A stretch of DNA of 64,000 nt from Bacteroidales bacterium (GTDB lineage: Bacteria > Bacteroidota > Bacteroidia > Bacteroidales > Tenuifilaceae), in assembly GCA_003818205.1 (NCBI GenBank), contig RPRQ01000009.1, positions 33,947-97,946 on the forward strand. The letters are read 5' to 3'. The notes beneath the pieces were generated by a model. The model was not told the origin of the DNA. It was given only the letters and a program-made list of their open reading frames with translations, and ran no database searches. The translations under genes were made by a program, and so were the position numbers. This document shows, in pieces, positions 18,414-27,935 of the stretch; positions within the stretch are counted from its first letter, which is position 1, and every line of letters begins with the position of its first letter.

Positions 18414-19790
18414 TTATTCGCTAACTCCGAATTTATCAACCAAAAAGACAATGGTTGCCATTGATGCGCTTCCCTGCTGCAAAAATTCCTTATTAATATG
18501 TTCAAACGTATCGTATCCGCTATGATGGTAATCGAAGTAGTGGGTTGGGTCAACCATAAGTTCACCTAATATAATATCATGATCCTCCTTTAAGAAATCG
18601 ATGTCAACCCCTGCGCCATGGCTAACAAACTGATCAGCACCGTAGGGTTCAAAAAAATTCTTATAGGAATTGATATAATTTAAATGATTCTCCTTCGTAT
18701 CGAATGAAAAACCTTTGGGTTTATCGCACCCCCCATCGGATTCGAGGGCAAAAATATGCTTCTCCCCTTTCTGCTTGGCCATTTCGGCATATTTTCTACC
18801 ACCACGTTGGTTCATCTCCTCGTCCATAAACATAACAACTCGAAGAGTCCTCTTAGGAATATATCCAATATCCCTGAAAATTCTCCAAACCCCTATCGAT
18901 TGAACGCATCCACCACCATCATCGTGTGCTCCTTCAGTATTATCCCACGAATCCAAATGACCACCGACAGTGATATACTCATCGGGGAACTCGCTACCCC
19001 TAACTTCTCCAATAACATTAAACGATTTCTCATCGGCAAGGAATTTGCAATTTGATTTAAGGTGAACAATAAGCTTAGGATCATCAACAAGTTGCTTGCT
19101 TAAAATATCTGCATGAATTGTTGATATTGCAAATGCAGGTATCTGCTTTGGGGTGTTCTCATACCGCATCACTCCAGTATGAGGAAATGTATCGTTCGCT
19201 GTAGTTACGGATCTTACCAAAACAGCTTCTGCCCCATAATTTGCTGCAACGGATGCTCCTGAAAACCGAAAACCAACAACCTCACCATAAGCCTCAAAGG
19301 AATTAATTTTAGTGGCATCCATAGGTTTGTTAAAGAAAACTATTTTCCCCTTTATTGCTTTCTCTCCAAGTTTCTCCAACTCTTCAAAACTTTTTACTTC
19401 TACTATTTCAGCATTTATCCCTTTATTGGGTGTACCAACAGAATTGCCCAAGGTGCATACTGACAATCTAGTACTACCTACTTTATTTGATTTAATAGTT
19501 CCAATCTCTTCGCCTCCTCTATCCCAATGGGTAACGGTGCATTCCTGAAGATATACGGTGTCAAATTTTTCCTGTTCCATTATGCTCTTCATATAATCGA
19601 TTGCCCTGATTGAGTTTGCAGAACCACCAAGTCTGTTCGGGTAATTCTTGCATAAACCACGAAGAATATAATATGAAGTAGAGTCGTTCTGAGCAGCAGA
19701 ATAAATTCTCGCAATTTCTGTTTTGTCTGTATTACAAGAAACAAGCAATAGACAATAACTAGTAATTATAGATATCTTCAAAGTATTCAT
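18414..19790 (-). CDS. M28 family metallopeptidase lipoprotein
   Basis: A 458-residue secreted peptidase. The N-terminus is a lipoprotein signal with lipobox LVSC (Cys19). A PA-like insert (about 130-250) precedes the M28 zinc domain. Zinc-site motifs are visible: VGGHLDSWDNTEGAHDDGGG (His/Asp ligands), FMDEEMNQRGG (catalytic Glu pair), and HHSGYDTFEHI (terminal His). This matches the carboxypeptidase Q/aminopeptidase branch. It probably releases amino acids from peptides at the envelope. Spacing to the next gene is 42 bp; upstream it is divergent from a small lipoprotein gene. Confidence 0.88.
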   Translation of the reverse strand: MNTLKISIITSYCLLLVSCNTDKTEIARIYSAAQNDSTSYYILRGLCKNYPNRLGGSANSIRAIDYMKSIMEQEKFDTVYLQECTVTHWDRGGEEIGTIKSNKVGSTRLSVCTLGNSVGTPNKGINAEIVEVKSFEELEKLGEKAIKGKIVFFNKPMDATKINSFEAYGEVVGFRFSGASVAANYGAEAVLVRSVTTANDTFPHTGVMRYENTPKQIPAFAISTIHADILSKQLVDDPKLIVHLKSNCKFLADEKSFNVIGEVRGSEFPDEYITVGGHLDSWDNTEGAHDDGGGCVQSIGVWRIFRDIGYIPKRTLRVVMFMDEEMNQRGGRKYAEMAKQKGEKHIFALESDGGCDKPKGFSFDTKENHLNYINSYKNFFEPYGADQFVSHGAGVDIDFLKEDHDIILGELMVDPTHYFDYHHSGYDTFEHINKEFLQQGSASMATIVFLVDKFGVSE

Positions 19791-19965
19791 ATTGCAATCT
19801 TATTTAGTATTACTTTTAGGAATTAGATTCATTTACCTAGTAAAGTTTAATGTAAATCAAACAAAACTATTTGTTTAATAAACAAGTAAAATAGCTACAC
19901 CATCAACGCAACTTTTTTTATGTAAATCCATCTAACTTAAAACTTATAAAAAATACTCTCTGAAA

Positions 19966-20463
19966 ATGAAAAGAATACTTACTATTTTAATGATTGCGTT
20001 CTCCCTTAATGGATGTAAAAAGGATGAGAATAATCAAATACGTGCACTCGTTACAAATAAATCCACTTGCCATTCGCACGATCTTAAATCAAAAGTTTTA
20101 TTAGTGGATGTAAACCACAGCTGCATTATCTACAGCTACGATAAAAATTTAAAAAAAATACTGCTAACCCATGCAAATACAGGGTTTAACTGCTGCCCTG
20201 GTAAAATTACATGCAAAGTGGAACAATCAGGTAACATTATTACTATTACAGAGAAGGAGGAAACTCCAGGATGTAACTGTTTATGTATTTACGATATCGA
20301 TATCGAAGTAAGTAACTTAAATTCTGGTGAGTATATTATCAAGTTTGTTGAACTGTATTTAGGAGAACAAGAAGAGCTATCAAAAACTATAAATCTAGAT
20401 ATTAACCCTACGGGAGAGTTTTGCGCATCAAGAACAGAATATCCTTGGGGCATTATCGAATAA
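19966..20463 (+). CDS. Small Cys-rich lipoprotein, function unknown
   Basis: A 165-residue protein with a lipoprotein signal (MKRILTILMIAFSLNGC, Cys17). The mature part has about eight cysteines, including CC and CNCLC groups (GFNCCPGKITC, PGCNCLCIYDIDIEV), suggesting disulphides or metal binding in the periplasm or at the cell surface. The beta-strand-rich pattern resembles small domains of other Bacteroidota lipoproteins, but no family is recognised. It stands alone between a divergent M28 peptidase and the acyl-CoA synthetase gene. Confidence 0.7.
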   Translation: MKRILTILMIAFSLNGCKKDENNQIRALVTNKSTCHSHDLKSKVLLVDVNHSCIIYSYDKNLKKILLTHANTGFNCCPGKITCKVEQSGNIITITEKEETPGCNCLCIYDIDIEVSNLNSGEYIIKFVELYLGEQEELSKTINLDINPTGEFCASRTEYPWGIIE

Positions 20464-20610
20464 AAGATTTGCTTTTTAAAAAAAGAGTCTTAGAACAGGA
20501 GAACCAATCTCCTGATTTCTTTATATGCTATTGGCTAATAAAATTAAACATTCGTTTAATTGATTATGATTCTTTTTCTTATTTTTGATTCTCAAACCAA
20601 AACCAATAGC

Positions 20611-22398
20611 ATGAAAGCAACCAGAACTTTTGATATCCTTGAACGAGGAATTGAAATATATAATGGACGAACTGTTCTTGCTGGTAAGCAAAATGGGGGT
20701 TGGATTGAATACGATATTCATGCATATATCGAAAACTCCAATTATCTAAGCTATGGGCTATTAGCATTAGGCTTAAATAAAGGGGATAAAGTTGCTACCG
20801 TTTCAAATAATCGGCCCGAGTGGAACTTTGTGGATATGGCTGTAAGTCAAACAGGAATGATTCATGTACCCATTTACTCAACAATTAGCAACGAGGAGTA
20901 TAAACATATTCTTAGCCACTCTGAATCGAGAATTATTTTTGTTGAGAACAAAGCCCTTTACGAAAGACTTCAACCCATTGCGGCTGAAATACCTAATATT
21001 ATAGGTATTTATACCTTTGTAAAATCTGATGGAATAAACTTTTGGGAGGATATTGCAAATAATGGAAAGAACAAGGCCAATCATTATAAAGAAGAACTTA
21101 TAAAAATCAAAGAGTCTGTTAAACCAAATGATATAGCAACTTTAATATATACATCTGGAACCACAGGACTGTCAAAAGGAGTGATGCTTTCGCACGAAAA
21201 TATCTTATCCAATGTTATTGCTACCTCTCCCCGACTTCCTCTTGCAGCAGGAGACAAGACCTTAAGTTTCCTTCCTTTGTGCCATGTGCTCGAAAGAATG
21301 GTAATCTACATTTATCAATATACTGGCATGACCATCTACTTCGCTGAGAGTATGGCCACAATCGGCGATAACATTCGAGAACTTAATATCAACGCCTTTT
21401 GCGCAGTACCCAGAGTTCTTGAAGCCGTTTATGATAAAATTATTGCCAAGGGGAAAGATTTATCGGGGATAAAAAAGCACATCTTCTTTTGGGCAGTTAA
21501 CCTTGGGCTACGATATGAGTTCGATAATAAAAATGGCTGGGTTTACGATATTCAGCTAAAACTTGCTCGCAAGCTTATTTTCAGTAAATGGCAAGCAGCA
21601 CTCGGTGGAAATCTGAAATTAATTATTAGCGGGGGTGCGGCACTTCAGCCTCGCTTGGCACGTGTTTTTTGGGCAGCAGGAATTCCTGTACTCGAAGGAT
21701 ATGGCCTAACCGAAACATCGCCTGTAATTTCGGTAAACCATTTTCAGGAGCCTAATAGCGTTAAGTTTGGATCTGTTGGCCCAATTCTCGAAAACGTTAC
21801 CGTTGTAATTGCCGATGATGGTGAAATACTAATGAAAGGGCCAAACCTAATGCTCGGATATTTCAAAGATGATGAATTGACAAAACAGGCCATTGATGAG
21901 AATGGCTGGTTCCATACTGGTGATATTGGTAGAATTGATGATAATCGATTCTTGGTAATCACCGATCGGAAAAAAGAGATATTCAAGATGTCGAGCGGAA
22001 AATACATTGCTCCGCAGGTGATAGAGAACAAGGTAAAGGAATCCTTTTTCATCGAACAGACAATGATAGTTGGGGAGAACGAGAAGTTTGTAAGCGCATT
22101 AATCTCGCCCAACTTTAGCTTCCTCCACGATTGGTGCTCAAGGCATAAGATTCATTTCGTGAATAACAAGGATCTTATTTCACTACCCGAGGTCATTGCC
22201 CGTTATCAAAAGGAGATAAATGCCATTAATAAGCAGCTGGGGGAATTTGAGCAAATCAAGCGATTTCGAATTGTTGAAGAGACCTGGAGCTCTCAAACAG
22301 GCGAACTCTCACCCACCCTGAAACTTCGTCGAAAAATCCTATACGACCGGTATGAGCCAATCCTTGAGGAGATATTCGGACATGCGATGGAGAAGTAA
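20611..22398 (+). CDS. Long-chain fatty acid--CoA ligase (AMP-forming)
   Basis: A 595-residue ANL-superfamily enzyme activating fatty acids to acyl-CoA through acyl-AMP. Motifs: YTSGTTGLSKGVMLSH (P-loop-like A3), GYGLTETSPV (A5), GWFHTGDIG (A7) and ITDRKKEIFKMSSGKYI (A8/A10). The chosen ATG at 20611 begins MKATRTFDILERG, matching the family; an in-frame upstream ATG at 20560 would add 17 unlikely residues. It is monocistronic in this window. The exact chain-length preference cannot be read from the sequence. Confidence 0.92.
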   Translation: MKATRTFDILERGIEIYNGRTVLAGKQNGGWIEYDIHAYIENSNYLSYGLLALGLNKGDKVATVSNNRPEWNFVDMAVSQTGMIHVPIYSTISNEEYKHILSHSESRIIFVENKALYERLQPIAAEIPNIIGIYTFVKSDGINFWEDIANNGKNKANHYKEELIKIKESVKPNDIATLIYTSGTTGLSKGVMLSHENILSNVIATSPRLPLAAGDKTLSFLPLCHVLERMVIYIYQYTGMTIYFAESMATIGDNIRELNINAFCAVPRVLEAVYDKIIAKGKDLSGIKKHIFFWAVNLGLRYEFDNKNGWVYDIQLKLARKLIFSKWQAALGGNLKLIISGGAALQPRLARVFWAAGIPVLEGYGLTETSPVISVNHFQEPNSVKFGSVGPILENVTVVIADDGEILMKGPNLMLGYFKDDELTKQAIDENGWFHTGDIGRIDDNRFLVITDRKKEIFKMSSGKYIAPQVIENKVKESFFIEQTMIVGENEKFVSALISPNFSFLHDWCSRHKIHFVNNKDLISLPEVIARYQKEINAINKQLGEFEQIKRFRIVEETWSSQTGELSPTLKLRRKILYDRYEPILEEIFGHAMEK

Positions 22399-22514
22399 AA
22401 ATAGGGAGTTGATCAAAAATTATGAATTTGGGTATATCTAGCTGCTGACTAAATTAGTAATTTTATGATTAACACGCTGCTAACAATTCTTTAACCATGA
22501 ATAATTGCCCTTGT

Positions 22515-23630
22515 TCATTCCGCTTCCTTATCTAAAAATTCATAGTTAAACTCAATTTTGCTTTGAGTTACAATCTCGTCAAGGATTTTGTTAAGGTAGC
22601 CTTGTTTTACAGCATCACTAAATCTGTCGTTAAGGGTTGGAATGTTTATAACCTCCTCAATGCAGTCCATATACCTATTAACAATTGTTTTAATTGAATA
22701 CGTCTTGCTGGCTTTATCTCTAATTCTCTTTAAAAGATCCTGAGTTGGGTCAGTTGATTTGATTACAAAAGTGATTGGATATTTTTGAATTTTATCAATG
22801 TCGAGGAAGTATTTTTTGAAATCCAAGGTTTCTGTGACCTGAAAAAACCTTCCAAGTGGTTTCATCACAAAATCAATCCCTCCGTCATTCGCATTAGTTC
22901 TCCCTGTCTTGTATAGCTTCAACTTTTCGGTATTGAGTTTATCCATTTCAAAACCCCAAATAATTTGTTGGTCATGATAGAAATACTTAAGAATGGAATA
23001 GCTAACAATTTCAAATAGTCTTGCATCAACATTGGGGGCGAGTAAACCAATAATAAAACTCTCAACTTTTTTTGGTGTTTTCCTTCCAAATTCTTGAAGT
23101 TCCTCGCAGGTTTTAACAAATCGTTGAAATGAGTCTTGCTTTGTCTTGGCGTATTCATCAATGATTTCAATGATTACTTTAGCAATATTGGTATTGGTTT
23201 TACCTGTTTTTACTTTTAAAAGATTCTCGTTTATCCAATAATGCTTAGTTTGCGTATCTCTAAGTATTGGAATTAGAGACTTATCATATTTTCTAAATTC
23301 ATCATTCGTTCTATTATTGAACGAGTGGTTTTGTACTGTAGAACCAAAAGGAAGAGTTCTTGCTCTTTTCAAAAGTTGAGTGTACTTCGCTCCTTCATAA
23401 ATAGAGTAGTCGCCTTTAACATGGTAGTTATGCGCTATATAATCCTCAACTAGAGTGTAAATTGAATACAAAGCATTAAAACTCGAACGAGCTTTTGATC
23501 CCTTGTTTGCTGAACGAGTTTTCTGGTTAATATATTGAATAAGTTGACTCTTCTCAAAAACATCATCAGCGTTCTTGCCAAAGTGTTTTAGTAAAACCAA
23601 TTTAATGTTTGATGTGAATACAGTCTCCAT
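22515..23630 (-). CDS. Putative type II restriction endonuclease
   Basis: A 371-residue protein encoded 7 bp downstream of a DNA adenine methyltransferase, in the same direction. I do not recognise the family by name. A PD-(D/E)xK-like arrangement is possible: E207 in a helix (ARLFEIVSYSILKYF), D253 in NDGGIDF, and a strand FQVTE (Q264-E267) in place of the usual ExK. A mixed helical N-terminal half could carry DNA recognition. The position beside the methyltransferase is the main evidence. If the methyltransferase specificity is like YhdJ, this enzyme should cut ATGCAT. Confidence 0.65.
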   Translation of the reverse strand: METVFTSNIKLVLLKHFGKNADDVFEKSQLIQYINQKTRSANKGSKARSSFNALYSIYTLVEDYIAHNYHVKGDYSIYEGAKYTQLLKRARTLPFGSTVQNHSFNNRTNDEFRKYDKSLIPILRDTQTKHYWINENLLKVKTGKTNTNIAKVIIEIIDEYAKTKQDSFQRFVKTCEELQEFGRKTPKKVESFIIGLLAPNVDARLFEIVSYSILKYFYHDQQIIWGFEMDKLNTEKLKLYKTGRTNANDGGIDFVMKPLGRFFQVTETLDFKKYFLDIDKIQKYPITFVIKSTDPTQDLLKRIRDKASKTYSIKTIVNRYMDCIEEVINIPTLNDRFSDAVKQGYLNKILDEIVTQSKIEFNYEFLDKEAE

Positions 23631-23637
23631 GGGTTCT

Positions 23638-24492
23638 TCAAAATAATTTTAGATTTATTACAGATTCTGTTTTTTCGGTTTCAAATGTCCGAACTTCTTT
23701 TTGCAGTTTTTCTCCTTTAAACTCCTTGGCCAGCTGCAACCTACGTAAACCTATTTTCACATATTCATCTTGTAATTCAATACCTAGAGAATTTCTCCCA
23801 AGTTCTTTCGCAACAAAACAAGTAGTAAATGTTCCTGAAAAAGGATCTAGTACAAAATCTCCTTTATTTGAACTTGCCTTAATAATTCGCTCAAGCAATG
23901 CGATTGGCTTTTGCGTAGGATGATTTTCATATTCGTCCATTCGATAGCGAACTCTAGCAAACTCCCAAACATTTCCGGGTACTTTCTGAGAATTATAAAT
24001 TGTAGGAACTGCTTTTCGATAGTCAATAAGTTTGCGTTTCGCACCTGTCTTCGCTTCTACTAATATGTCATCAGTATTGAACGTGTAACTATTCTTATCC
24101 TTTACACAGAATAGAATTGGTTCATACATTGAACCGTAGTATTTTTTTGCCTGAACTCCTGAACTATCATAGTACCAAATTAGCCGCGAAAGAATATCCA
24201 ACTTCTTGCGAAGATAAATATCGAAGAATGGCATAAATTGAGTGGCGGTCATAACATAAAAACTACCGTTGTGTTTAAGTTTTCGAACGCACAAATCGAG
24301 CCATTTGTAACACCAATTCAGATAATCATCATCTGTTGCCCACTTGTCAATATGCCCATTGAAGTTTTTACCAATGTTATAAGGTGGATCTGCAAATATT
24401 AAGTCAACAGAATTATCCGGCAGCCCTATCAATACCTCCAAAGCGTCTCCATGAATAATTTTATGTTGTTCGTTACCAAATGTTTCCATCAA
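23638..24492 (-). CDS. DNA adenine methyltransferase, YhdJ-like
   Basis: A 284-residue beta-class N6-adenine methyltransferase. DPPYNIGKNF (catalytic motif IV, DPPY at about 35-38) comes before the SAM-binding motif DPFSGTFTT (about 217-225). Long stretches match my memory of E. coli YhdJ (M.EcoKII, ATGCAT): YDSSGVQAKKYYGSMYEPI, ILVEAKTGAKR, KVPGNVWEF and MDEYENHPTQKP. ATGCAT specificity is therefore inferred. In E. coli YhdJ is an orphan, whereas here an endonuclease-like gene follows. Start could be either of two adjacent ATGs. Confidence 0.9.
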   Translation of the reverse strand: MMETFGNEQHKIIHGDALEVLIGLPDNSVDLIFADPPYNIGKNFNGHIDKWATDDDYLNWCYKWLDLCVRKLKHNGSFYVMTATQFMPFFDIYLRKKLDILSRLIWYYDSSGVQAKKYYGSMYEPILFCVKDKNSYTFNTDDILVEAKTGAKRKLIDYRKAVPTIYNSQKVPGNVWEFARVRYRMDEYENHPTQKPIALLERIIKASSNKGDFVLDPFSGTFTTCFVAKELGRNSLGIELQDEYVKIGLRRLQLAKEFKGEKLQKEVRTFETEKTESVINLKLF

Positions 24493-24608
24493 AATAAAAT
24501 ATAATTACTTTCTCAAATGTAGTTAGAAAACTAGTTGTGAAGAAGCTCGTTAATCAGTATTTATCAACAAAAACGCATTAATATACAGTTTTTTAGAAAG
24601 GTTATAAA

Positions 24609-26054
24609 TTACTGCCTTTCTTTCCTTAACAACCACAGCCCGATAAACGTCAATATGCCGTTCAGTATGATCAGCTCAAACCCAAACTTATACCCACCTA
24701 GCAGCTGATCGGAATATCGGCTTAGGATATAGCAGATTACGGGCGATGCTATGGCAACCAAAGGAATCCACCTATCCTTAACCCGCCATTTGGTATACAT
24801 CCCGAAGGAGTATAGCCCGAGCAAAGGTCCATAGGTATAGCCCGCAATGGTGAACAGATTATCGATAATGGCCTTATCGTTTAAGCTGCGGAAAAGAACA
24901 ATGCAAAGGAGCAATAGCAGGGCAAAAGAGATGTGAACTAGATATCTCGCTTTAATCCTTTTACTCTCGGGGAATGACGGTTTATTTACGCCAAGTATAT
25001 CAATACAAAATGAGGTGGTAAGCGATGTTAACGCTCCATCTGCGCTAGGATAAGCAGCAGAAATCAACCCGATAATAAAGATTATACCCGCAATGGGCAT
25101 TAAATGGTGTATTGCTATAGTAGGGAAAAGATCATCGGTATTGGCAACGTTTACCCCCTTTGTGCTAGCATAAAAAACGAGGATTGCACCAAGCACGAGG
25201 AACATCAGGTTTACTAGCACAAGTACAGAGCTGAATGTGAACATATTCTTTTGAGCATCCTTAAGCGAACGGCAGCTCAAGTTCTTCTGCATCATCTCCT
25301 GATCCAAGCCCGTCATGGTGATGGCAATGAATGCCCCACTTAAAAACTGCTTGAGGAAGAAACGTTTGCTATTCCAATCGGTTTCAATAATCTTTGAGTA
25401 ATCGCTTTGGAAAACCTTCGATAGCAGCGCGCTAAACGAGAGGTTCAGCTCTTGGGAGATAAACACTATCGATAGCACAACCGCCAGAAGCATAAAGGTT
25501 GTTTGTAGCGTATCGGTCCAAATAATCGTTTTAATCCCTCCCTTGTAAGTATAGATAAGGATTGAAACAATAAAAACGATAATGGTTACGAAGAAGGGAA
25601 TATTCCAAGCATCAAAAACAAAGATTTGCAATACGTTAACCACAATAAACATCCGAAGAGATGCTCCAATAACCCTCGATAGTAAGAAGAATGATGCCCC
25701 TGTTTTATAGGTTGAATTACCGAACCGACCCTCAAGGTAGCTGTAAATAGATGTTAAATTTAATCGGTAGTATAATGGCATCAGCACGGTTGCAATAACA
25801 ATATAGCCTGCTAAATAGCCAAAAACCACCATCATATAGGTAAATTGCGTATCCTTCACCCATCCTGGAACCGACATAAACGTTACTCCCGATAGCGATG
25901 CGCCTATCATACCAAAAGCAACTACGTACCAAGGCGATTTCTTATTCCCAAGAAAAAAGGTATGATTGGTAGCATTCCTTGATGTGAAATAAGTAATTAC
26001 AAGCAGCGCAAGAAAGTAGGAACCAACGATAGAAGCAATTAATGTGGGAGACAT
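24609..26054 (-). CDS. Sodium:solute symporter (SSS family)
   Basis: A 481-residue polytopic membrane protein with about 13 hydrophobic segments. The SSS pattern is seen: GMIGASLSGVTFMSVPGWV in TM1-2 and GLISAAYPSADGALTSLTTSF near residue 335 (conserved Na2-site region). It would import an organic solute with Na+; the substrate cannot be told from sequence. It is divergent from recR across 118 bp, a pairing common in Bacteroidota. Confidence 0.9.
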   Translation of the reverse strand: MSPTLIASIVGSYFLALLVITYFTSRNATNHTFFLGNKKSPWYVVAFGMIGASLSGVTFMSVPGWVKDTQFTYMMVVFGYLAGYIVIATVLMPLYYRLNLTSIYSYLEGRFGNSTYKTGASFFLLSRVIGASLRMFIVVNVLQIFVFDAWNIPFFVTIIVFIVSILIYTYKGGIKTIIWTDTLQTTFMLLAVVLSIVFISQELNLSFSALLSKVFQSDYSKIIETDWNSKRFFLKQFLSGAFIAITMTGLDQEMMQKNLSCRSLKDAQKNMFTFSSVLVLVNLMFLVLGAILVFYASTKGVNVANTDDLFPTIAIHHLMPIAGIIFIIGLISAAYPSADGALTSLTTSFCIDILGVNKPSFPESKRIKARYLVHISFALLLLLCIVLFRSLNDKAIIDNLFTIAGYTYGPLLGLYSFGMYTKWRVKDRWIPLVAIASPVICYILSRYSDQLLGGYKFGFELIILNGILTFIGLWLLRKERQ

Positions 26055-26172
26055 TTTTTTGAGATTGATTTGGAGTACAATTGTAGAAAAAATAAGGTAG
26101 AAGAAAAAATAAACATCAATACAAATCCCTTTGAGCGATATTTTGTAGATTTGTAAAATAAGGATTTTAAAA

Positions 26173-26799
26173 ATGAATACTCACATTTACCCATCGAAGC
26201 TGCTGGAGAACGCAGTAGAGGAATTTGCAAAGCTTCCGGGTATAGGAAGAAAAACATCACTCAGGTTAGTGCTCCACCTATTAAGGCAGAGCGAAGTTGA
26301 TGTCGATCGATTTTCCGAAACCATGATAAAGCTCCGGCATGATGTAAAGCATTGCCGAATCTGCAACAATATATCCGATACCGATGTTTGTACAATATGC
26401 TCAAGCCCAAGGCGCGATGGCACATTAATTTGCGTGGTTGAAAGCATAAAAGACGTAATGTCCATCGAGAACACACACCAGTATAGTGGTCTGTATTTTG
26501 TGCTTGGTGGTGTTATCAGCCCGATGGATGGGATTGGCCCTGCCGATCTAAAAATCGATCAGCTGGTAAACAAAATTGCCGAAGGAAACGTAAGAGAGGT
26601 TATTATGGCGCTTAGCGCAACCATGGAGGGCGATACAACAAACTTCTTTATTTACAAGAAGTTGAAACATCAATCTATCGCCATATCCGCCATCGCTAGG
26701 GGTGTGGCATTTGGCGATGAGCTAGAATATACCGATGAAGTTACTTTAGGCAGGGCAATAATTAACAGGGTTAGATTTGAAGCGGCTTTAGCCGATTAA
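26173..26799 (+). CDS. recR: Recombination mediator protein RecR
   Basis: A 208-residue protein of usual RecR length. It acts with RecF/RecO to load RecA at gaps. Visible: the N-terminal helix-hairpin-helix ([17 protein letters not shown]), a C4 zinc finger ([14 protein letters not shown]), and the Toprim domain ([16 protein letters not shown], then [12 protein letters not shown]). C-terminal Walker-B-like part is intact. The start at 26173 ([18 protein letters not shown]) fits the family. A TAGATTTG box is present at 26146-26153 but lacks a well-spaced -33 element. Confidence 0.96.
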   Translation: MNTHIYPSKLLENAVEEFAKLPGIGRKTSLRLVLHLLRQSEVDVDRFSETMIKLRHDVKHCRICNNISDTDVCTICSSPRRDGTLICVVESIKDVMSIENTHQYSGLYFVLGGVISPMDGIGPADLKIDQLVNKIAEGNVREVIMALSATMEGDTTNFFIYKKLKHQSIAISAIARGVAFGDELEYTDEVTLGRAIINRVRFEAALAD

Positions 26800-26820
26800 A
26801 AAAAACATACAATTGCATTG

Positions 26821-27555
26821 ATGAAGATGAAAAAATTGTTTATTTACCTAACTTTTACCTTGATTATTACTCAGGGACTGTTTGCGCAATCCAACTTTCA
26901 GGAGTATATCGATTCGGGGAATCAAAATTTAAAGAGTCGAAACTTCAAAGATGCAGTGAACGATTTTAGCAAAGCATTAAAAGAGCAGCCCACAGATACC
27001 GCTGCCATTGGGGGAATGATTAAGGCATGCCTCTTGGCGGAAGATTTAAAGGAGGCGCAAAAGCATATCGACAATGCAATAAAGAGTAACCCCGACAATG
27101 CCGAGTTCATTTTCCGTAGAGGTATTCTATACAACAAGAAAGGTCAGTTCGACAAAGCAGGGGATGATTTTGCAAAAAGTTTAGCGTTAGCCACAACCAA
27201 TAGCCTAAAAGTTCAAATTTACCTTAACCTTGGCGCAACGCAGCTGAAACTCGAAACCTTTGAGCCAGCTTTAGAAAGCTACAAAAAAGCGCTAGAGCTA
27301 TCGCCCCGAAACCCTAGCATATACAACTATAAGGGCTATGCTAACTATAAACTTGGCTTCTTTACCGATGCTATTAACGATTACAATAATGCCATCGACC
27401 TTGATCCTAACAATGCTGCAAGCTATTACAACCGAGGAATGGCGTATTTCAAATCATCCGAAAAATCGAAAGCTTGTTTGGATTTTCACAAATCGTGTCA
27501 GTTAGGGAATATCAACGCCTGCAAGATGATCATGTCAGAATGCACATCTAAATAG
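26821..27555 (+). CDS. Secreted TPR-repeat protein
   Basis: A 244-residue protein with a signal peptide (MKMKKLFIYLTFTLIITQGLFAQ) and about five tetratricopeptide repeats (for example AVNDFSKALKEQPTD, ALESYKKALELSPRNPSIYN, AINDYNNAIDLDPNNAASYYN). It ends in a Cys-containing segment typical of Sel1/TPR caps. It likely mediates protein contacts in the periplasm. The ATG at 26821 is preferred over the TTG one codon upstream. It lies 21 bp after recR and may be co-transcribed. Confidence 0.85.
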   Translation: MKMKKLFIYLTFTLIITQGLFAQSNFQEYIDSGNQNLKSRNFKDAVNDFSKALKEQPTDTAAIGGMIKACLLAEDLKEAQKHIDNAIKSNPDNAEFIFRRGILYNKKGQFDKAGDDFAKSLALATTNSLKVQIYLNLGATQLKLETFEPALESYKKALELSPRNPSIYNYKGYANYKLGFFTDAINDYNNAIDLDPNNAASYYNRGMAYFKSSEKSKACLDFHKSCQLGNINACKMIMSECTSK

Positions 27556-27645
27556 ATGCGCTCCTTGAACTCAAAAAGCATTACAACAAATTTTGTAACG
27601 ACTCACTACAGAGAACACAAAATCTTTATTCAATAATTTTCTCAT

Positions 27646-27668
27646 CCCATGGAAAAATCAGCCATGGG
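27646..27668. repeat. Small palindrome CCCATGG/CCATGGG
   Basis: A 7-bp stem with a 9-nt loop, about 90 bp after the TPR gene. Possibly a weak terminator; no T-run follows. Confidence 0.35.
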
Positions 27669-27669
27669 T

Positions 27670-27851
27670 TAATTTCCTGCTCGAATTTCGCTACAATGCA
27701 AGAAAACCAGGAGTAAAAGAGCAAATAGTTGAGATAACAATTAATAGCAGCGAGGTTCGGGGCATAAACTATACTTTGTAAATCAATAAGAACAACGTGA
27801 TTGAGGTGTTAAAAAAACGCCTCAAACCAATCCCTTCATCATTGGCATGAT
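27670..27851 (+). pseudogene. Possible decayed coding fragment
   Basis: One plus-strand frame reads protein-like text (FLLEFRYNARKPGVKEQIVE, then ITINSSEVRGINYTL), a TAA, and again INKNNVIEVLKKRLKPIPSS in the same frame before TGA. The composition resembles a real protein more than chance DNA, but no family is recognised and there is no clear start. The rest of the gap 27556-27935 holds two hairpins only. Confidence 0.3.
27801..27825. terminator. Hairpin beyond the metF end
   Basis: TTGAGGTGT (27801-27809) pairs with ACGCCTCAA (27817-27825) with one G-U pair and an A-rich loop. It lies 110 bp past the metF stop on the minus strand and could end the methionine operon transcript; the downstream U-run is poor. 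Confidence 0.4.
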
Positions 27852-27935
27852 AGAGGGTCAATCCATTTGTAGTCTGAAAGACCCTGTTTTATAATAATCG
27901 ATTCGATTCTTTCCTTCGAAAACATTGTTCAGTTA

